NCBI GenBank assembly: GCA_026983855.1
Contig: JALSTE010000806.1
Location: 1-6,353, forward strand
DNA length: 6,353 bases
Direction: 5' to 3'
DNA from: Acidimicrobiia bacterium
GTDB lineage: Bacteria; Actinomycetota; Acidimicrobiia; Acidimicrobiales; Poriferisodalaceae
Below, piece after piece: positions 4,717 through 6,353 of the stretch. Positions within the stretch are counted from its first letter, which is position 1, and every line of letters begins with the position of its first letter. The notes under the pieces are model-generated. The model was given only the letters and a program-made list of their open reading frames with translations, was not told the DNA's origin and made no database searches. The translations under genes and the position numbers were made by a program.

Positions 4717-6353
4717 TCACCGGGTTCCGGCCGTCCAGTGTCCGGCGGCCACGTACACCGGTTCGGTCAGCAGATCGATCACGTCCATGGTCGCCAGCAG
4801 ATCGTCACGGAAACTTGGTTCGGTCTCGGTGACGGCGTCCTTTAGTGCCGCGTAGCGGCCCCGGTAACCCTCCATGACCGATCTCATGGTGGAGGCCTCC
4901 AGCCGGTCGTGGAAACGGGCGTGGAGCAGGGTCAGGCCAGTGGTCTGGGTGTCCTTCACCTCGGGAACGAGAATCACGGTGCGGCCATCGTTGCGGCCCC
5001 GGGCCACCGTGACCTCCCTCTCGAAGGCGGCACGGTGCTTGGTGCCCCTGAGGGTGGGGGACGTGTCGGTCCTGGAGGGGATGTCGCGTGACACGCCTCC
5101 CCGGTCGACCACGCTGATGATCGCCTCACCCTCCACATCGCCCTCGATGCGGTAACGGGTGTAACCCAACACCTCGACCACCGCCGGGTCGAGGGCCACC
5201 AGGGTGCGGAGGGCCCGGTAGCTCAGGCGGTCCCGCGGTGCCCCGGCCCTCATCACCTCGCGGACGAGGGGGGCCCGGAGGAGGGTCTCATCGGAGCGGG
5301 AGATTCCGACGGTCACCGTCTTGGCCTGGTGCTTGATGGCGTCCACGGGCCGGGTGAGCTCGTCGATGGCCAGACCCAGTACGAGGTTCAGGTCCTCCAC
5401 GACCCGGGCCGGTGTCCCCACCCGGCCGAAGTCGATCTGGTAGGCCTCCAGGTGCGAGTTGCCCAGGGCGTAGCGGAACACGGTGGCCAGTCTCACGGCG
5501 GTGCTCGCCTCGAGGCTTCCGTTGTAGCTGCCGGTACGGAGCCCGTCGAAGAACGTCCGGGCCGGGGCCCGGAGCTCGGCGGTGAGTTCCTCGAACCCCA
5601 CCTCGGTCAGGTGACCCGATTCGATGGCCTTCTCGACCGCCACCCGGGCCTCTCTCAGGGGGCGGGCCAGGGCGTCGATCGCCAGGGCGGCCTCATAGCC
5701 GAAGAGGTGACCGGCCATGGTGGCCAGGATGAAGTTCAGCCTCTGGTGCACGTCGGGCAGGACCAGCATCTCCACCGCCGAGGAGTATCTCTGCTCGTCG
5801 GAGGCCAGCACGATGGGCGTCGCCTTGTGGGCCCGGAAGATGGCGACCTCCTTGGCCACGTCGTCGGCGTTGGAGCCGCTGAGCCCCGAGGCGCAGACCA
5901 GGACCATCGGCTCACACGACAGGTCGATGTGCTTCTTGTCCTCGGTGCTGTCCTGGGAGATCGACTTGTAACAGAGCTCGGACAACTTGATGCGGAGTTC
6001 CCGGGCCGCGGTCCGGTCGACCCCGTTGCCCACGACCGCCCAGTAGCGGTTGCGGGGAGCGTGTCGGGCCGCCACCTCCGCTATGTGGGGGCGGGTTCGC
6101 AGGACCTCCCTCATGGCGAGCGGCACGCGCCTCAGGGCCCCGAGCATCTCGGACCGCCCCCGGGGATCGACCCCACCGGGGAGAACCGCCTCGGCGATTC
6201 CGTAGGAGAGCAGGGCACCCGCCGCGATCTGGGCGTAGAAGGCCTTGGTGGAGGCCACCGACATCTCCACGTCACGACCATCGCTGGTGTAGAGCACCCC
6301 GTCGGTGCGGTCGGTGAGATCACTGCCACGCCGGTTCACGATGGCGATCACCG
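4717..6353 (-). CDS. glmS: GlmS-like SIS-domain protein with C-terminal extension (partial, 5' end outside window)
   Basis: GlmS makes glucosamine-6-phosphate from fructose-6-phosphate and glutamine, the first step to UDP-GlcNAc. The 544 visible residues (from the Val codon at 6351) start inside the first SIS domain: DGVLYTSDGRDVEMSVASTK (17-36) matches the GlmS DGVLYT...VASTKAF region. The second SIS domain follows (about 100-225): E118 in ELRIKLSE matches the catalytic Glu of GlmS EGALKLKE, and H141 in KKH matches the KHGPL histidine. The glutamine amidotransferase domain would lie upstream and is not seen. VDAIKHQAKTVTVG (336-349) matches the GlmS C-terminal VDQPRNLAKSVTVE position by position, with K344 as the substrate-binding lysine. 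This motif normally ends the protein. Here about 100 extra residues precede it and 195 follow. The extension has no recognised domain. It probably is the lineage's GlmS, but another SIS isomerase acting on a different sugar phosphate is possible. acpS follows after 15 bp. Confidence 0.8.
   Translation of the reverse strand, partial: VIAIVNRRGSDLTDRTDGVLYTSDGRDVEMSVASTKAFYAQIAAGALLSYGIAEAVLPGGVDPRGRSEMLGALRRVPLAMREVLRTRPHIAEVAARHAPRNRYWAVVGNGVDRTAARELRIKLSELCYKSISQDSTEDKKHIDLSCEPMVLVCASGLSGSNADDVAKEVAIFRAHKATPIVLASDEQRYSSAVEMLVLPDVHQRLNFILATMAGHLFGYEAALAIDALARPLREARVAVEKAIESGHLTEVGFEELTAELRAPARTFFDGLRTGSYNGSLEASTAVRLATVFRYALGNSHLEAYQIDFGRVGTPARVVEDLNLVLGLAIDELTRPVDAIKHQAKTVTVGISRSDETLLRAPLVREVMRAGAPRDRLSYRALRTLVALDPAVVEVLGYTRYRIEGDVEGEAIISVVDRGGVSRDIPSRTDTSPTLRGTKHRAAFEREVTVARGRNDGRTVILVPEVKDTQTTGLTLLHARFHDRLEASTMRSVMEGYRGRYAALKDAVTETEPSFRDDLLATMDVIDLLTEPVYVAAGHWTAGTR

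Noticed and set aside
2203..4845. Long plus-strand ORFs (for example 2203-3453 and 3469-4845)
   Set aside because: They are antisense shadows of nnr, the UGSC gene and acpS, rich in Pro/Arg/Gly/His, with no recognisable domain; such frames are expected in GC-rich DNA.

Overview
The window is a densely packed, very GC-rich stretch in which every supported gene lies on the minus strand, so transcription runs from base 6353 towards base 1. The gene order (glmS-like, acpS, a UGSC-motif gene, nnr, alr, tsaE, tsaB) matches the conserved housekeeping neighbourhood glmS ... nnr-alr-tsaE-tsaB of Actinomycetota. Together with the G/C-rich third codon positions, the GTG starts and the exclusive use of TGA stops, this suggests a high-GC actinobacterium, perhaps of an Acidimicrobiia-like uncultured lineage. 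The lineage is inferred from order and composition only.

Layout in order of transcription: (1) 6353-4717 holds the C-terminal part of an unusual, extended GlmS-like sugar-phosphate isomerase/aminotransferase (5' end outside the window). (2) 4701-4336 is acpS, holo-ACP synthase. (3) 4335-4180 is a 156-bp spacer carrying an imperfect direct repeat, GC hairpins and a doubled Shine-Dalgarno sequence. (4) 4179-3631 is a single gene interrupted by an in-frame UGA, which I read as selenocysteine in a U-G-S-C motif. A perfect 8-bp hairpin with a G-initiated loop lies 19 nt after the UGA, as expected for a bacterial SECIS element. A standard gene caller would split or lose this gene. (5) 3612-2212 is nnr, the bifunctional NAD(P)HX epimerase/dehydratase. 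(6) 2215-1085 is alr, alanine racemase, overlapping nnr by 4 bp. (7) 942-451 is tsaE and (8) 410-1 is the N-terminal part of tsaB, both for the tRNA t6A modification.

The known genes serve cell-wall precursor supply (GlmS-like protein, Alr), carrier-protein activation (AcpS), repair of damaged NAD(P)H (Nnr) and tRNA modification (TsaE, TsaB). The short gaps from acpS upstream and from the UGSC gene to alr suggest co-transcription. The main discovery is the probable selenoprotein, a likely thiol/selenol redox protein of unknown substrate, inserted between acpS and nnr. The second is the GlmS-like protein, in which the lysine-bearing motif that normally forms the extreme C terminus of GlmS sits about 200 residues before the end.
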